Below, piece by piece: positions 13,701 through 28,700 of a stretch of DNA of 64,000 nucleotides. How positions within the stretch are numbered: the first letter of the stretch is position 1; each line of letters starts with the position of its first letter. The notes beneath the pieces were generated by a model. The model was not told the origin of the DNA. It did no database searches and saw only the letters and a list, made by a program, of their open reading frames with translations. The translations under genes were made by a program, and so were the position numbers. The stretch is from Datnioides undecimradiatus (taxonomy: Eukaryota; Chordata; Actinopteri; Lobotiformes; Datnioididae): contig WARS01000052.1 in the NCBI GenBank assembly GCA_008933995.1, forward strand, positions 5,332,001-5,396,000, given 5' to 3'.

Positions 13701-16700
13701 CGTTGTAGGTGGCTCAGAGAGTCCAGGCTCTCAGGAAAATTTTACTAATTAATGCTCCAAGGGTCTCAATTGTTATTAATGGTGACGAGAAGGAGGAGGA
13801 GGGGAACGAGGGAGGAGTAGGAGAAGCAGTTTAAATCAGGACATTACAGTGTGTCGGCTTAATTGATTTGCAGGCCTCCTATCTGTATGTCTCTGTGGAG
13901 GTCACTTTTATTAAAAAAAACATAAATTTAAAATTAAGGCAATAATACTTAAAAAAACAAACTTGGGAATGAAGTCTGTATCAGTAAAGTCTGTACCAGC
14001 GACTGTCAGTTGCATCACTAGTTTTACACTCAACCGAATTGATCCTGACCCCGACACATTCCTCACTTATCTTCAAAACCCGCTGTTCAATCAGCTGGTT
14101 TCTATTCAGCATTGTCGCCCTATAACCCGGGGGTTATTATGTGCACTGAAATTGATTCTGATAGAGCGCACTTTGATATTTGGTTCAGGTGAGCGTATAG
14201 CCTTGACCTGAATGCCTGAAGCTTTATATCAAGTCTGTCAAATTAAACTCCCGCCGCTGCTTTGACGGCAGAGTCGTCACGTAGTTGAGAAAGGTGCAAA
14301 GTTTCTCCTGTAATTTCATGAATAACTCAAGTTGCCTCCTCCATGGGACAAGTGCACTCACTAACTTGGAGGAGACTCCGTATCGTGCCAAAAAGCTGTC
14401 CGCGTGGGCTTGATGCTCCTCACACAACTGGTGGTGGTGTAGGTGGTGGGGGTGGGGGGCTGCTACTGCTGTTTCACCTTGTCTCCTGTTATTTATTAGG
14501 CTTCTGTCAAGGCTCAGGCAGTAGGCAGGTGTACATCCCTCCTCCTCTCCCCATCCGGGCCTTATGAGTATAACCAGGGGCAAAATTCTCCATTACTGTC
14601 AGTCTGAATCTGTTGCCGTCACATTAGCGCACGTCATGCAGTCATTAATGCATTAGGCCTTGTTTGAGTGCCAGTTATTTGCATTGGCTTTTACACTGTC
14701 TATTTGCCCTTGTGCTAAAAGCTGCCTTGGCTGAACCTATTGAACATTTAACTGTTCAATAATGAAGCGATCCCCGTGGATGAATTAGGCCTCAGTGGTC
14801 CTGTGGAATAATGGTCATTAGGATGTGGAAACAACAACAACCTTAACTATCATATATGTATTTATGGCCTTTATAGAGCGACGCGTAGCAAGTTTTATTT
14901 ACCTCTCTGTATGTTTATAATGCAGCTGTATCCCTCCAGTGTATGATCTCACCACTAACAGTCGAGTACACTATTATCCACCCTTATCCTCCACTTCTTC
15001 CTCCCAAAGCAGAATGTACCTGATTATACTCCTATCGGTCACACTCTGCCGCCTATTTGGAGGCTGTTATCTGTTTGCGGTGGAGACTCCTCGGGGAAGC
15101 ATACAGCCGATAAGAGACTGTTGTTCTGTAAACAGGCCTCTGACCTCCTCAGGCTGGGCTTGGCTCCTTTTCAGATGGGTCTCTTTTGTATTGGCCCCTA
15201 AGCACAAACCTCTGCGTGACTGATTCCCGGGGGGGGGGTTAATGGCATTACTGTACACTCCATGCCACGCAGGCTGGTCACTCCAGAGCTGTCAGACCCT
15301 GAGGGGGTGTCCATGTCTTCAGAAGCAGAGGGAAAGGGGGATGCAAAAACTGTGGGAATGATGTTTGAGAGACGTTTGAGATGATCGTTCAGAACACGAG
15401 GACGGTAATGACCCTCTTTCTACCTTTAAAGTGTAAAGTAGTAGCTTGTGGGAATGGAGTTCTCTGATGACTTGGAGGTGTTTTCCTTCAATGTCAATCT
15501 CCATTTTAGTTTTTAACCATGTGGCAAACCTCTTATCACAACATAAAAATTATTCTCACTTGCGCCTGTACGTCTGACAGAGTGTTAACTAACTGAAATC
15601 TAACATGCGACAGCTCCTCTGGGGACAACTTGGCTAACTGCTGGACAGTCCACGATCAAGGACTGTCAGTCAGCTCCTCCGATGTCAGCTTGGTTTTTAA
15701 CACAGTCCTTGTTTAGCGTGCCTGAGCAAACGTGCATTAAAAATCAGTAGCCATGGGCTGTGCTGCAGCAAGCTGTTATACTAAATGACTTTTGGTGTTA
15801 AACACTGCTTCATCGACATGGCTATTGAGACACACAGCTGCAGGGCCGGTGTTAAAGACATAGCAAACACAAAACAATAACTGGAAAAGATGATGCTTGG
15901 CTTGAAGCTTGACTCCCACCCTGTAATCAGAGTTTGCCACGCTAAAGAAATTACAGGGCACAGGAGTCATTAGAAGTGTGGGTGAAGCTCGGCATTGCAA
16001 ACGGAAACAAAGTTGAAAACACATGTTTTTGGAATAATGCACATCTGAATAAACAAACCCGTGAAAATCTGACAAGTTGATTGTAATGATAGTATGCTGC
16101 CGACAGGGAGGATAAATTCAGTTGAATGTGAAGTCTCAGAGACGTATGGATATCAGGGCAAAAGGAGTAATTAATGTGGAAAGCCTCTAGCATCACTTGG
16201 TTTTTCAGCAATGTTATCATCAGTTCGACCGTCACAGCTTAATATATCATAATGAATAATACTGTAGTTACAAGAAAATGAACGTAACCTGTCTGTATTT
16301 CTCAGAAACGAATACAGTGAAACAATCTTTTATTGTTTGATTTTTAATTTTAAAGGACTTTCTCCAGTCTTTTTGCACCATGTAGCCCCAAAACTGGCCC
16401 CCAACTAACACTCTGAACACTAATGTGAAAATTTTTCTGTAGTGTGAATATCATTACCCACTGCTGAAGCTACAGTTTGACTAAAATGCAAACATATCTT
16501 TTTCCATGTCCTACTAAGTCTTTGAGCAAGTCCCAAGGCTAACTGAGGATTTCCCTCTTGCCGTTGCCTGATCTCTAAATGGGGCATTATTCATAATAGG
16601 ATCTCAGCTGAAGGTAGGCAGTAGAGACATTTTTAAATAGAGGCAGGGACAGAGCAACTCTGTTCACACCAAAGACACATATTTTTTTCACCTTTCATGT

Positions 16701-19700
16701 TTCTTCACCACATACAGTAGATTTATTTAACCTTCCATCGTAGAAACTGTGTTTGCCTGTTACTTTCAGTTAGAGTGATGCTAAAATATGCCAAAAGAAA
16801 GGACCTTTAACTGCAAAACCTAAATGTCTTTATCCAGTTAATTTCCTATTGCTTGCCATGGCTAGTCTGTAGCCTATGTCTAATTTTATTTTTCTTACAA
16901 ATTGTGTAAATTTTTGGAACTGGTAGCATTTTTAGCATTTGTTAGAATGTTGCTAACTAAAGTGCATCAAAATGAGCAAAAAGACCAAAACTCTGACTGG
17001 AACACTGCCATCAGTCGTGACATTTGCTGTGATATGATTTTGCTCATTTACCTGCCGCATGTTATCCGCACAGCTTTTAACATTGTTTTACAATCCACAG
17101 GCTTGGAGGCAGGCTTGTTTTGTTTAGAAAGGATGCGTCGTAGCTGTGGTTCAGCACATGATCAAACGCCAGACGCTAGCTAGCTTGGTTTTTCTTTGAG
17201 GGTTTTTTAGGACGAGTTCAAGTTCTTGAGGATTTGTGTCAGATTTTCCTCTTCCCTCTCCACATTTAAGCAAGCTGACCTTTTTAAAGGTAATTTAAAG
17301 CATCAGGATCCCACATTTCTCATGTATTTGGTCACTTAGGTGTACATTAAAAGGAGATTAACAAATCACTGGCTTTCCCTTTGGCAGCAGGCAGGCAATA
17401 CTCTCTCCTGCATCACGTTTGTTAAAGTCACAAATGGCGCAATATTGATGGTGTTGCTCTTTTGCATTAACCTTGTAATACATTACTCAACATCAGACAG
17501 ACACTAGAGGACCAGTGTAGCTGTTTATTTCAACCGTAGGGAGAACTTAATTGAACTATGAACATGAGCAGAATTAAGTGTTGATATGGGTGAATGTTTT
17601 TATACAGCACCCGTGCCTCCCTTGGACTGGCCAGCGTCGCTCACCTTTTCAGCAGCTCTGCCTTATTTAGTCGCTTGGAAGTTGCAGTAGCATCAAACAT
17701 TGCAGATCAGGCTGGCAGTAGCCTGGTAAGGCACAGGCTCGGTTCAGAGGATGAATAATTCACTCCCATGAGCCCAGACTTCTTGCCGTGAGACTAATAT
17801 TCAACAGCACCTGTGTGTCTGGAAATCTCTCCCCTTCAACCCACCAGGTTCCTCTCCCTGGGGAAAACCTCACCCTGGCATCACCCCAGCTGTGCTTTCT
17901 CCAAACTGTCAGAATAGCACTGCCGTGGCTGGAATGACAGAAACGTACAGAGGACACTGAGATCAGTGTACACTAAGCTGCTGTGTGACTGGACTTGGAA
18001 ATAAGAGAAGTTTGAACATAATTAGGGCTGGATATTGAACCTCTACTACTTTGAGAAAAACTCACCACAACATGCGTCCAGTAGTTGCTTGCATTTTGCA
18101 TTTTATTATGTGGTCTCAGTCAGCAAAGTTTGACCAAATGTTTTTGCTCAAATTACCAATTTTTCATGAGCACAAATTTCTTGTCTGTGTTTGTTTAACA
18201 GCTGAAGTTCATTTGTCATGGCTGAAAGCCCCAGAGCAGCTACTAAATGCTCCTCAGGCTGAGACTGCTTATTGTTGTTTCCAAGGTCAAGAATGATCTC
18301 TTTTCAATAACAGCATCTCTGCTTCTTGTACCACTGTCTTGTACAACATAATCATTTTGGTACTAGTGCCAAAACTCAATTGAACCCAGGGTAGAATACA
18401 AACCCTGCTGCTGATCCAATTCAGGATGAGTTTTAAAATATATTTTTTCTGTTGGGTTTTGTAGTCAGGTGTCATATTTGATGTCGCTTTATTTCTGCAT
18501 GACAATGCCATAGCTGCCGTGACTTTTGTTTGACATCAACGCATTGAGTTTTCTTCCAGTTTTCCCCCCCTCCCTTCCTATCATTCTACATTTCATCATT
18601 CAGCCTTCACTTCTATAATTATCTGAACAAAAGACGCTCAAGCGTTGACAGATCTACTGCGTCCAAGCATGCGTGTGTGTAGGCGTTTGTGCACACAAAC
18701 ACATAGACTGTGTTTATAGTGTGTGTCTCTGACGGTGGCCACTTTCCACAAGTGTGCACTTGGATGTGTGTCAACGTGCATAGCCAGTGTTGGTATGTGG
18801 CGTCTGTGTGTGTGCTGTGTTTTCCTCCTCGTCCCTGTGTGTCAGGTAGCAGACCCATCTCAGGCTTATTATCAGGATGTGACAGAAGGCGGCAGGCAGC
18901 AGCCGCGATGCCTTAATGAAACCTGGGCTCTGGCTAATTGGTGACACCATGGCGTGAGGGAATGAGAGAGGCAGCAACCAGACTGGCAGGACGAAAGGAG
19001 AGGACAGCGGGTCCGGCCCTCACACCAGTGAATTAAGCTCGTCATGTTCATTTGTAGAGCACACAGAAAGAGGGAACACCTACACTCTTCTTATCAAAAT
19101 CCTGCAAATGCAAACCTCCCTGCTGGTCGACCAAAGATAGCCCTGGTAACCCACGTTTTCTACTGAGCAGAGTTTGCCTTTTCAATCTTCTCCTTTTCAT
19201 TATCCCTTGTCAAGTCTTTTCTCTTTTGCGCTCAGTTTCAAAGAGCTGCAGTAGGTTTGGCTAGAGTTAAACTTGGCACCATTTCTTCTCGGTGCTTGGT
19301 TTTATCACGGATCAACATGTATCCAAGTAACATAACTAAGCAATTTGTGCTCGTAACAAAAGCTAATAGGTCTCAAAGTGAGGCTGCTTTTGGGAGTAAA
19401 AAAAAAAAATCTCACACTGTTCCTTTTTGTAAATGAAAAGTTAAATTCATATGCAATTTGCACTCTTACACAGTCAAGGGTTTCTCTTATTAGGTTTGCA
19501 ATGAATTGCAGTTGCTTGTTAGTTACTTTGGTCAAACTTTAAATAGATATTGCTGTTTGACAAACCTTACTGAGTCAGTTCACTGACTTCACAGTGTGTC
19601 TCTTCTGTACCTGTGTTAACATTTAGCATTTACGAGTGTTAGGACACACTGCCAACTTTAGTAAGTAAAAAAACATCTCTTGTCACTTTTAGTATCTAGT

Positions 19701-22700
19701 TTTTGTAGCTATGAGAAAGTGTTGGTTTCATTTAATGCGGATTATTCTTTGTTCCTCTGCTTCCATCTGAAACACAGTGGAGATAGATGGATTTTAAAAA
19801 CAGCAATAATGTCCTATTTAAGTCACAGACTTTGTTATGAACTGATTTTTTTTTATTTACACTTATCTCTGCCAAAGTAATCATAGAGAATCCACATAAT
19901 GAACGGTTCTGTTCCTAAAGTTAAATAAGCACTACAGAAATATTACACAGAAATCTCAAAAAGTCAGTATAACATATCTTCATACTTAGACACCACGAGG
20001 TGATACTGAGTTAAGAGGCTTTTTTCTTTTTTGGAAATTTTGGTTAATCAACATTTTCAGCTCAGACGGGATGGTAGTGCTAGAGGTTACCTGTAGTTCA
20101 TTCCGCCTTGCCCTGGGCTGGATGTGTAACCCTCCAGCCTCACAAAGTCAGTTTGGCTTCCTTGTGTCCACGAGACCTTGAGGGCTCCTTCCGGGGTGTC
20201 AGAGCTGACCTTTCTCTGTTGGTAGGAGGAGTAACGTACAGTTGGCCTCTATCTGTCATGCCCCCAGCTGTGTTTAAGCCTGAGAAAGGACCACAAGGGC
20301 CTACTCCAGTGTTGTGTTTGAGTAATAGCTAATGAGGTACAGTGCGAGTTGTGTAGCTCAGCTGGTCTCTTACTGATACTGATGGCCGCGGCTTGCCCCA
20401 TTTATTTCCAGCACCAATCATTATCTATCATTGAAATTTAGAATTATATGAGCCATTTAAAAGTCCATTATGAAAAATGACTCGCTCGAACATATAGCCA
20501 GTATTTCATTTAGTTAAAGAACTGTGCAAAGATTGCACTGCAGCTTAGGAAAGATTAATCCAGAGACTAAAAGGTGTTCAAATCCCTGGCTATCCTCTAT
20601 CTTCACTGGTTCACATCTGACGCTAAGCTTGTTTGTCCCATAAGATCAGGATGAAAGATCTGGGTGGGTTGACCGTGTTAGTTTAGACCACCACATGAAA
20701 TGACCTGATCAAACATCCTCTGTGCTCATGGCTGACAAACACCACAACAAATCAGATTTCCTTCCACTTCACTTCCATCCTTCTGACTCAAATGACAGAT
20801 CTAGCCCAAGTCTGTGATCTGGCTGTCCTCGACAACATGGGGAGATCAAAGAAGGCAAAAACATTTACATAAAAGATTATGTATGAGTTGTAATTAGTGC
20901 CTGCCTCGGCGCTGACAACAGAAAAATATGTGATTTTGGCTTGAAGATGAAACGAAGGTGGGGTGAGATTTATAATAACCAGGTCTGAGCTTTAGTGTCA
21001 CATTTTTAATTGAAGAAATCCCCAAAGATTGTCCAGCTTTTCCAGGAGCACCTGCCTCGAAAAAGATAGATTAGGATTAGTCTTATTAATTTTTGTTAAT
21101 GCATTCATGCACATTCATTTTCTCCAAGATAATTATGTGTTTTACTTTGATGGCTCCTAATTTGCAGCAGCTCCCCTCAGCTCCATCCTATAAAAAAATT
21201 AGGTTATTTCATCCTCCAAATTCTATTCAAAACCGTGTGGAGTTGTCATATTACATCAAGGTACTACAGTATGATTTGAGTGAGTGATGCAAGATTATTG
21301 CTGTGGGCAAAAATGGATTTTTGCTACACTCCGGTACAGTGGGTTACCATATTTATTGCATGTGGAGAATTTTTCTGAAGATGTGTCAATTGGCAAAGCT
21401 GTAAGAGAAATCTCTTTAATGTGTCAGTGCTACAGCATGTCATTAGAGGCAATTTCCCTGCCACAAAGAGGGTCAGCAGAGGGGGTCACATTGTTTTGTG
21501 TGCTCATTGGACTATTATCTAGACTTGTGGAAGAAGACAATTTTTGAAATTTCAATCTAATCGTTATAAGTAGCTTGGCGAGGTGGAAGTTCATCTTGCA
21601 CACTTGTAAAAGGGTACTATTTTCAGAAATTAAATAGGAAGCCCTCGGGATGTGCGCACCTTATCTCAATCCAATACACTAGCACACACACTATGGAACA
21701 GTGACAGTGGCGAAGCATAGAGGCTTATCCTCCTGTGGGAGGAGCTGACATTTACTCTGAAAATTCACCTTTGGTTTCTGCCTCTGGATTTATGATATCA
21801 CTCTTATCTCGATTCCATCACAATTTTTCATTACTGTTATATGCTGCCAGTGTGTGACTTTCTGTCATGGCTTGTGAGATTTGCCCTCTGAGAGACAAGA
21901 TTGAGCTGCCTGAATGGTTTGGTCTTGCATGGCTGATGTTTCTTAAAATGTACACAATGTGTAATGGTCGTGAAGATATGCATTGACATTTTAGATGTGT
22001 GCATTAGGCCTGCATCAAGACCTCTTGTGATGATGTTGGACGGCATGCCAGACAGTCTGCTGGCTGCAGTAGTTGAACATCCAAACCCTGCGCTTAATTA
22101 ATGTTTCGCCCGAGTTGTTCCAATTCTGTCAATCCCTAATTCCAGGAGGGATATTATCCTTTGCCCGTTAATAAGTTTTTAAACATCTTTTCAATTTACT
22201 TGGGAATATGTTGAGATTTGCTTAACATGTTTAATATATCTACACTATTGCTCTCACAGGAAAAAGTCAACAGAAGCTGTCTTGCAGGCATGACTATCCA
22301 AGAAAAATGTCTTAGCTGTGAAATCTTGTCCCTCGTCATTTGTGTTCTTGAATCAAAAATCTGTCCTTGGATATCTCCGAATGAGAGGATATCACTGCAA
22401 CTTTCTTCAGATTCAAAACAGTCCAACAGAATATTTGTTGCACAAACAATCACCTGATCTAACCCCAGGCTGTCGAATTTCTTTAAATGAATATCATGTA
22501 AAATGTCCCTCACTTTGGGTCCAGACACTGGCTGAATTCCACCCCAGTGGGCTTTCATGATGTTAATGCCCCCTAATATGTGGCAGCACACACTCCAATA
22601 CTCAGAATAATGAGGAAAACACTTGAAATACAGATAATTTCTCCAAACATGCGTGCTCTATTACACAGATCATATTTTATTATTGTGAGGTCTGGCTCAA

Positions 22701-25700
22701 AAAAGCAAATTTCAGTGCCAACAAAACAATGACAAATAGGCTGGGGATCTCTTAAATGATACCAGGCATGGCAAATGGACAGTGATAATCCTGTATTCTT
22801 TGCACTCACTGCATACTGCTTTCACTGGAGGGTTGAGGTTGGTGTCATTTTATTCACTGAACGGAAAGGTTCATCTGATGTGTTAAAACTGCAGAGTTAC
22901 AAACAATGCTAGTAAAATATGACATGCTAAGATTTGTGCTATTCAAACTTTCAAATTCAAGTGAATGCTAGCCCAGTAGCATCAATTTTGTGATTCCAGG
23001 TCAAGCTAATTGATTTTATACTCCAAAACCATGAACTTGTCCCTAGCAAATTATGTTATTTTAAGGCTAAGGTGCTATATAGGTCAAATCATTTAAAAGT
23101 CTATATTTCAATGCAAATCATCATGAAAATCCTTAATATGAAGCTCCTAGGCCTGCCTGTGATGTCAGCACGGCAGAGAAAAAACAGCTACAACCCACCC
23201 GTGTTCCCTGCATGTCCTCCTCACGCTAATGTTGCCATAGCCTGAGGACATGGCGTTCTCCTCCGGAGGGAAGGTATCTCCGGCGTAGAGACAGATCTGC
23301 GGAGACAGGGGACACTTGGGAAGACGGATACCTCAGCCAGGCGCCTGCTGCCATTTAAGAGTCTCACCCTGCTCTGAACTGACATTTCTGTTTTACCATC
23401 TCTCGTCCCACTCCTCGCCCCCACTCTGCCGCTGTCGCCGTAAACTTGTGTACAGAAAAAACATGGGGATCTAGATGTGATGGGGGGGGACGGAAAGCTT
23501 ATTCCCGAGCACAAACAGAACCTGTAGCCTCGCAGTATATTTGCCTTTGAATTGTCCTTCTTCTGCAGTCAGCCAGACTTGGGGTACTGCAGAAAGCGCC
23601 AGTGCAGCCTTGCTCCCAAGGGAGAACAGTGAGCCTGATGAGATCCCCGTGGCCAGGCCAGGTGCTTCTTTTGGAATCATGGGGGCAGCGCAGATCCCTG
23701 GTACCATGGGAGGGAGGATTGACATGATAACATAGCCTACCAGCTCCCCGCGCCACCCGGCAGCACGGCCACACAGCTTAATCCTCTCTCCACGAGGGCA
23801 GAGCCGAAACACTCGTTCCTCTCCTCGCTCAGTCCTCTGTCAAAACAAGGGGGTTTTGTCAGCCATGAGGGGTGTTGCATCCCTCTCAGTCCCTGCCAAC
23901 GGAAGCGCTAGTACTGCCTGCCAATGCCCCAGGAAAAAAAAAGAATACCCAATATGCATATTATTCTAATACCAGCCGTCAGTGCCTGGAATTACTCGGC
24001 ATGATAGCATAATGAATGTGGTGCCTTGTAGGTTTCTACATAAAGCTGTTTTGCCACTCGGATGAATAATTCATACCAGCCCAGAGGCAATGAATCAACC
24101 AGGCAAGAACTAAGAAAATTAGCCACCAATTAGTGTTTATTTATGGGGATAGTGTGTTTTACTCTCAATCTTGGTGCCAGAAAATATATGCAAAGTAAAG
24201 TTGGGCGACCCCTTTGACCTTGGAAATACAAATAAACCAAAAGGTGGCGACAAAAAGAGAAGAATCAGATGACCCCCATGTCTCCGCTGCCCCTCCTGAC
24301 TCTTCTGTCAGTTGGGTTATTGGGCTCTGTGACTCACATCTCAGCCGGCCTCCAGACATACAGTATCAGAGTCAGCCTCTCAAAGCAGATTGATTCAATC
24401 TCTTGGCACATGATATGTAAGGGACTTTGTTGACTGAGGGGATGTGATGTGAGGTTTTAATGCTGCCACATGTGAGCTAAACCTCTGTCTCCTTGGAGCG
24501 TGTAGCCCCCACCTCCACCATCTCCTCCACCACCACCACCACCCCCTGACACCCCCACCTCCCCGGCTGTTCCTAGCCCAGCGCACTGGCAGCTTGCCCA
24601 GATACATTGGTAGTCGTTAGTTGTCACTGGAACGATGTGACACGTCGCTCTGATTCGCGGGGACTGTTGTTGAAAGTGATCGTTCCTGCCAAGGAGAAGC
24701 CCTCACCATGGATAAATGGACACTGAACAGCATGTGAACAGAGAGATAAAAACGGCAGACAGAAAATAAACTAGTCAGCCTTGCAGTCTGGCCTAGCATC
24801 TCAACACCACAATCTTTGCGGCTGGTGAGCTTTGCAAAGGGTTTTTTTTTCAGAGAGAGATTTTGGACATCTTCCTTATTTTATTACTGATGTTCCATTT
24901 ATTTCTCCTTCGTGTTGGATAAAAAAAAAAAATAAAGATTTGCCTAAAGTTGAATGCTTCACTCTTGAAATTTGTTGAAAACTCTCAAGGTCAATGAGTG
25001 GAGAGGATATCTCCAGCCAATTCAATGAAAGACAAACAGACATGAGTTGAAGGATGGGTTTTATAAGAATCAGACAAGCTGTCGACAGGAGGATAAAGAA
25101 AAAAAACCCTCTGCCAGATATTCATGAGGATAACTCTCCGGCGTCTGCACTCTCCTTTTCTTCCCTTTGTAAAGCTTTGATTGTGAGGAAATATGCTGCT
25201 GCTGTGGATGTCTCATCCTTTTCATGAGCTCCAAATGTGGAGTTTTCAGAGCTGCAATGAGTCAGACATTGTGTTGGCCAGAAGATAAGGGAGGCCAGGT
25301 GACAGACAATGTTTCAGCTCTCCCTCTGACTTGTGGGATAAGCGCTCTTTATGTCAGGCCATTTACTTTAGTTTTTGCACGAATAGGCAGACAAGAGCCG
25401 AGACTAATTTCAGGACTCTTAAGTACAGTTTAGACAAAATGCAGTGGGAAGAAATGGGATTTTGTTTTTTCACGTATGCACCAAGTGTACCAGTCGGTCT
25501 TTTGCTCAGCTGTTTAACAATGATAATAAATGTCGATGGAAATATTGAGGCTGCTGACTTTTGCCTCACACTCTCCCTTTGTGTCGTGTATAGGGTTACT
25601 TTGTAAGCTGTTAGATACTATATTTACGTGCAGACAACCCAGTTACTTGAGTAATCTTGTTTTGGCTGAACACCATTTAGCTCTAACATGGTTAGAGTAA

Positions 25701-28700
25701 CCTGGTTAAGTTTCAGTTCTAAGAGCTTAGAGAAAAGTGGTTGCAGATGACATTATACTTGTTTCTTCCTCTAGTACTACGATGGACAAGGTAGTTCGCA
25801 GCTAGAATCAGAATCAGAATCAGAATAGTGTTTATTGCCATGTAAGTGAAGAGGTTTCACATTACTAGGAATTTGACTTAGCGGTTTGGTGCATACATCA
25901 AACATAAAATAAGTAACATATAATAAGAGGCATGCATGGGGTAAAATAAAATAAAATAAAATTAGATAAATAGGATAAAATCTAAGTAAGCAAAAATAAA
26001 GCAACGTATTAACAAATGAACAGAACAAGTGAACAGAAGAGTTAAGTGTGTCTATGGTACAGAGTTAAGTGTGTCTACAGTAGGTAGACAGTGCAAGTAG
26101 TCAGTAGGTGGGTCATGACAGGGCATGGTATAGTAGCTAGAGTTCACAGCTTTCATGCTTTCCCCTTTTAATTATTATTGGCTAAGCTAGTGGTGTGACT
26201 CTGTGAAAGGCAAGCTTTGTGGGCTAGTCAGTCAAACATAATTAAATAGATACAATTTTCCTGATTTCTGTAAGATGAATTCTGTGGTGTGACCCTCTGG
26301 CTTTTGTTTAGCATATGTATTTGTATTTTTAAGTGAAATGTCTCGACAGCTGCTGGATAGATTTCTACCAAAGTTGGTACAAACTTTCTTGCAACTATTA
26401 GGATGAAAAACTTGGTGATTCCTTAACTTTTTATCAGGTGTGATCATGAGGTCAGTCTATACTTTGGGTGAAGAAAAACAGTCTTTGGTTGAATAGCAAA
26501 CAAAAATACCTGCTTATTATACCTGCTAAAAACAGCATGATACAATTAGCTATGGCCCAAACACGCACTGATTCTCATTGTTGTACACTTTTTTAGCAGT
26601 TGGCATACAAAAATATCAACGCACTTAACCATTTTATACTCAGAGGAAATGACACGATACACGTGATGTTGGATGAGATTCAAACTGCAGCTCTGGAAAG
26701 CTACTGCCAATTAAACTTCACACACAGACATTAATTATTTTTTTTTTCCAAGATTTAATAATATTTCTATTCAATAATTGTTTTGGATCTGTTTCACCAC
26801 CCTACACAATTTGTTTTAATATCCTAGGCTGTGAGCAGCTCCTCAATTTCCTTTGTGTGTTGCAGAGATGGGAGTCCATCAGAAGCACACTCAAGTATTT
26901 ACTGTGTGTAGTTTGAATGCTGTCTGGTCTGAGTGTGCCTCATTTTGTCACTTTGCTGGCATGAAGTATATAGTAAGGATTTTGGGATGCAGTGATTGTC
27001 AACGTGAGCATGTAAACACAATATTAAACACAGCGTCACCAAGCTGCCAGCCTATGTGATCCAGTCCTCACTCTAAATTATATGTACATAAAATATTTTA
27101 TTTTATTTATATTTTACTTTTAAAGTAAAATATAATATATATATATATATATATGCTGACCAGGATAACATATCTTAAATCTGCTATTTCTGCGTATTCG
27201 TTTTTAGATAATGTTAAGATGTTTCTGCTCTTTTATTAATCAGAGGTGTAAGAATATATGGTGCCATCAGCTTGTAAAGGGTTTGAGATGAACTTGTGAT
27301 TTTAGGCTATCTGAATAAAACTGGCTTGACTGGGCTCTACCTTTCCATTTGTGGAGAGGACGCTATGGGTTTACAGGAATCTTCTGGTGAAAAGAAGACC
27401 CAGTTTTAAGGTATCAAAGGCTCGCGTAAACAGCTTAACTCAAATAAGACCTGAACGGCTTTAAGGCCCACAGCCAAGTTACCGTGTGCACGTTAGCATC
27501 GCCACCATGTTGGAGCAGCTGCATCACTAAGGCAATTTGCTGTGGATATCCTGAACGTGGTGATTAAAATAATTCTAAATTCTGACTTCTTGTAAAACAT
27601 TCCTCCTGTTTTAGCTGGTTGCTGTCACATCTGGTCCTTCACTTGAGCTGTAGTAAACTTGTCGACTTATTTCAGTGTCCGTGTGTCATCTTTCGTGCTA
27701 TGGAGATGATGTGATTCAGTCATGAATCACTGTGCTATCATGTCTTATCCTGAAACTCCAGGGAGGACAGCTCTTGTCACAAACCATTGTGGTTTGGTCC
27801 ATCAGACTGACGTCTAAGTGCCTATGTTGTGTTCTCAGCCAGTAATTAGCCACAGCCCTACAACCCCAATAACACAATTATATCTGGAGCTGCTACTTTC
27901 CCCCACACCCACAGCAATAATGAATGAACTACAGGTTAATGAAATGTGTGTGTGAAATGGAAGATGCCTCTTGATAAGTTTTCACACATCTAACTCATTA
28001 AGAGCCGAAGCCGGAGGCACAATCCACAAAAATGATCCAGTGCTAAATTTAACGCTTACTTTGCAACTTCTCACCTTAATCATTAGCAAATGAAAGCTTG
28101 TGAATGTCGAAAAGAGGTACAGCTTGTTAATTTTATGTGCAAGATGGATAATGCACTCATGCTCGTATCTTTTTGAAAATACAGCTGAATGTTCACATTT
28201 TCCTTTTAAGGAGCTTTCTGGGCGCCAGTTATCATTATATTCAGATTTGTCATGGAGAAGCTTTTGGGAAGTTTGCCAACTTTCAATCTGTTGGATAAGT
28301 TTCTGTTTTGCGCATTGTTTGTTTGTGCATGCATATGGTTTTATCCCAAGTGCCAGAATCTTAGTTAGAAGTTCCCAATGTGTGTTCGTGCATCGCAGAA
28401 TCCATGTTTGTATTTGGAATAAGTTCAGTTTTAATTGCTGGAGATGCAAATTCAGACGCTTTCAAAGCCAGCAGCATTTTTTTTCCCAGTAGTGTCAGGT
28501 CAGCACTACAGATGGTCATAGTGTAGAAATTCCTTGCTGTTTTTTCGCTTAAACATCTGGATGTTGAAGTTAATACCCACTGTGAGTCTAACTGACCATA
28601 TTTTGTGTAATCACACCATGTAGTCTCTCAGATTTGTATTGCCATATGGGAGTGGGCTACACAAGGTTAGCTAAAAAGTTTCTGTAGTCTCAAGTGGGAA

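Noticed and set aside
14224-14583. 119-aa minus-strand ORF
   Set aside because: Its histidine/proline-rich part comes from the G/T-rich simple tract at 14430-14459, and no domain was recognised.
18023-18060. agggctggatattgaacc as a hAT terminal repeat
   Set aside because: Only about 12 bases resemble the end sequence, and no matching second end was found nearby.
27982-28492. 155-aa minus-strand and 130-aa + strand ORFs overlapping each other
   Set aside because: They have no start context, splice structure, domain or repeat match. Opposite open frames of similar length in AT-poor patches are expected by chance.
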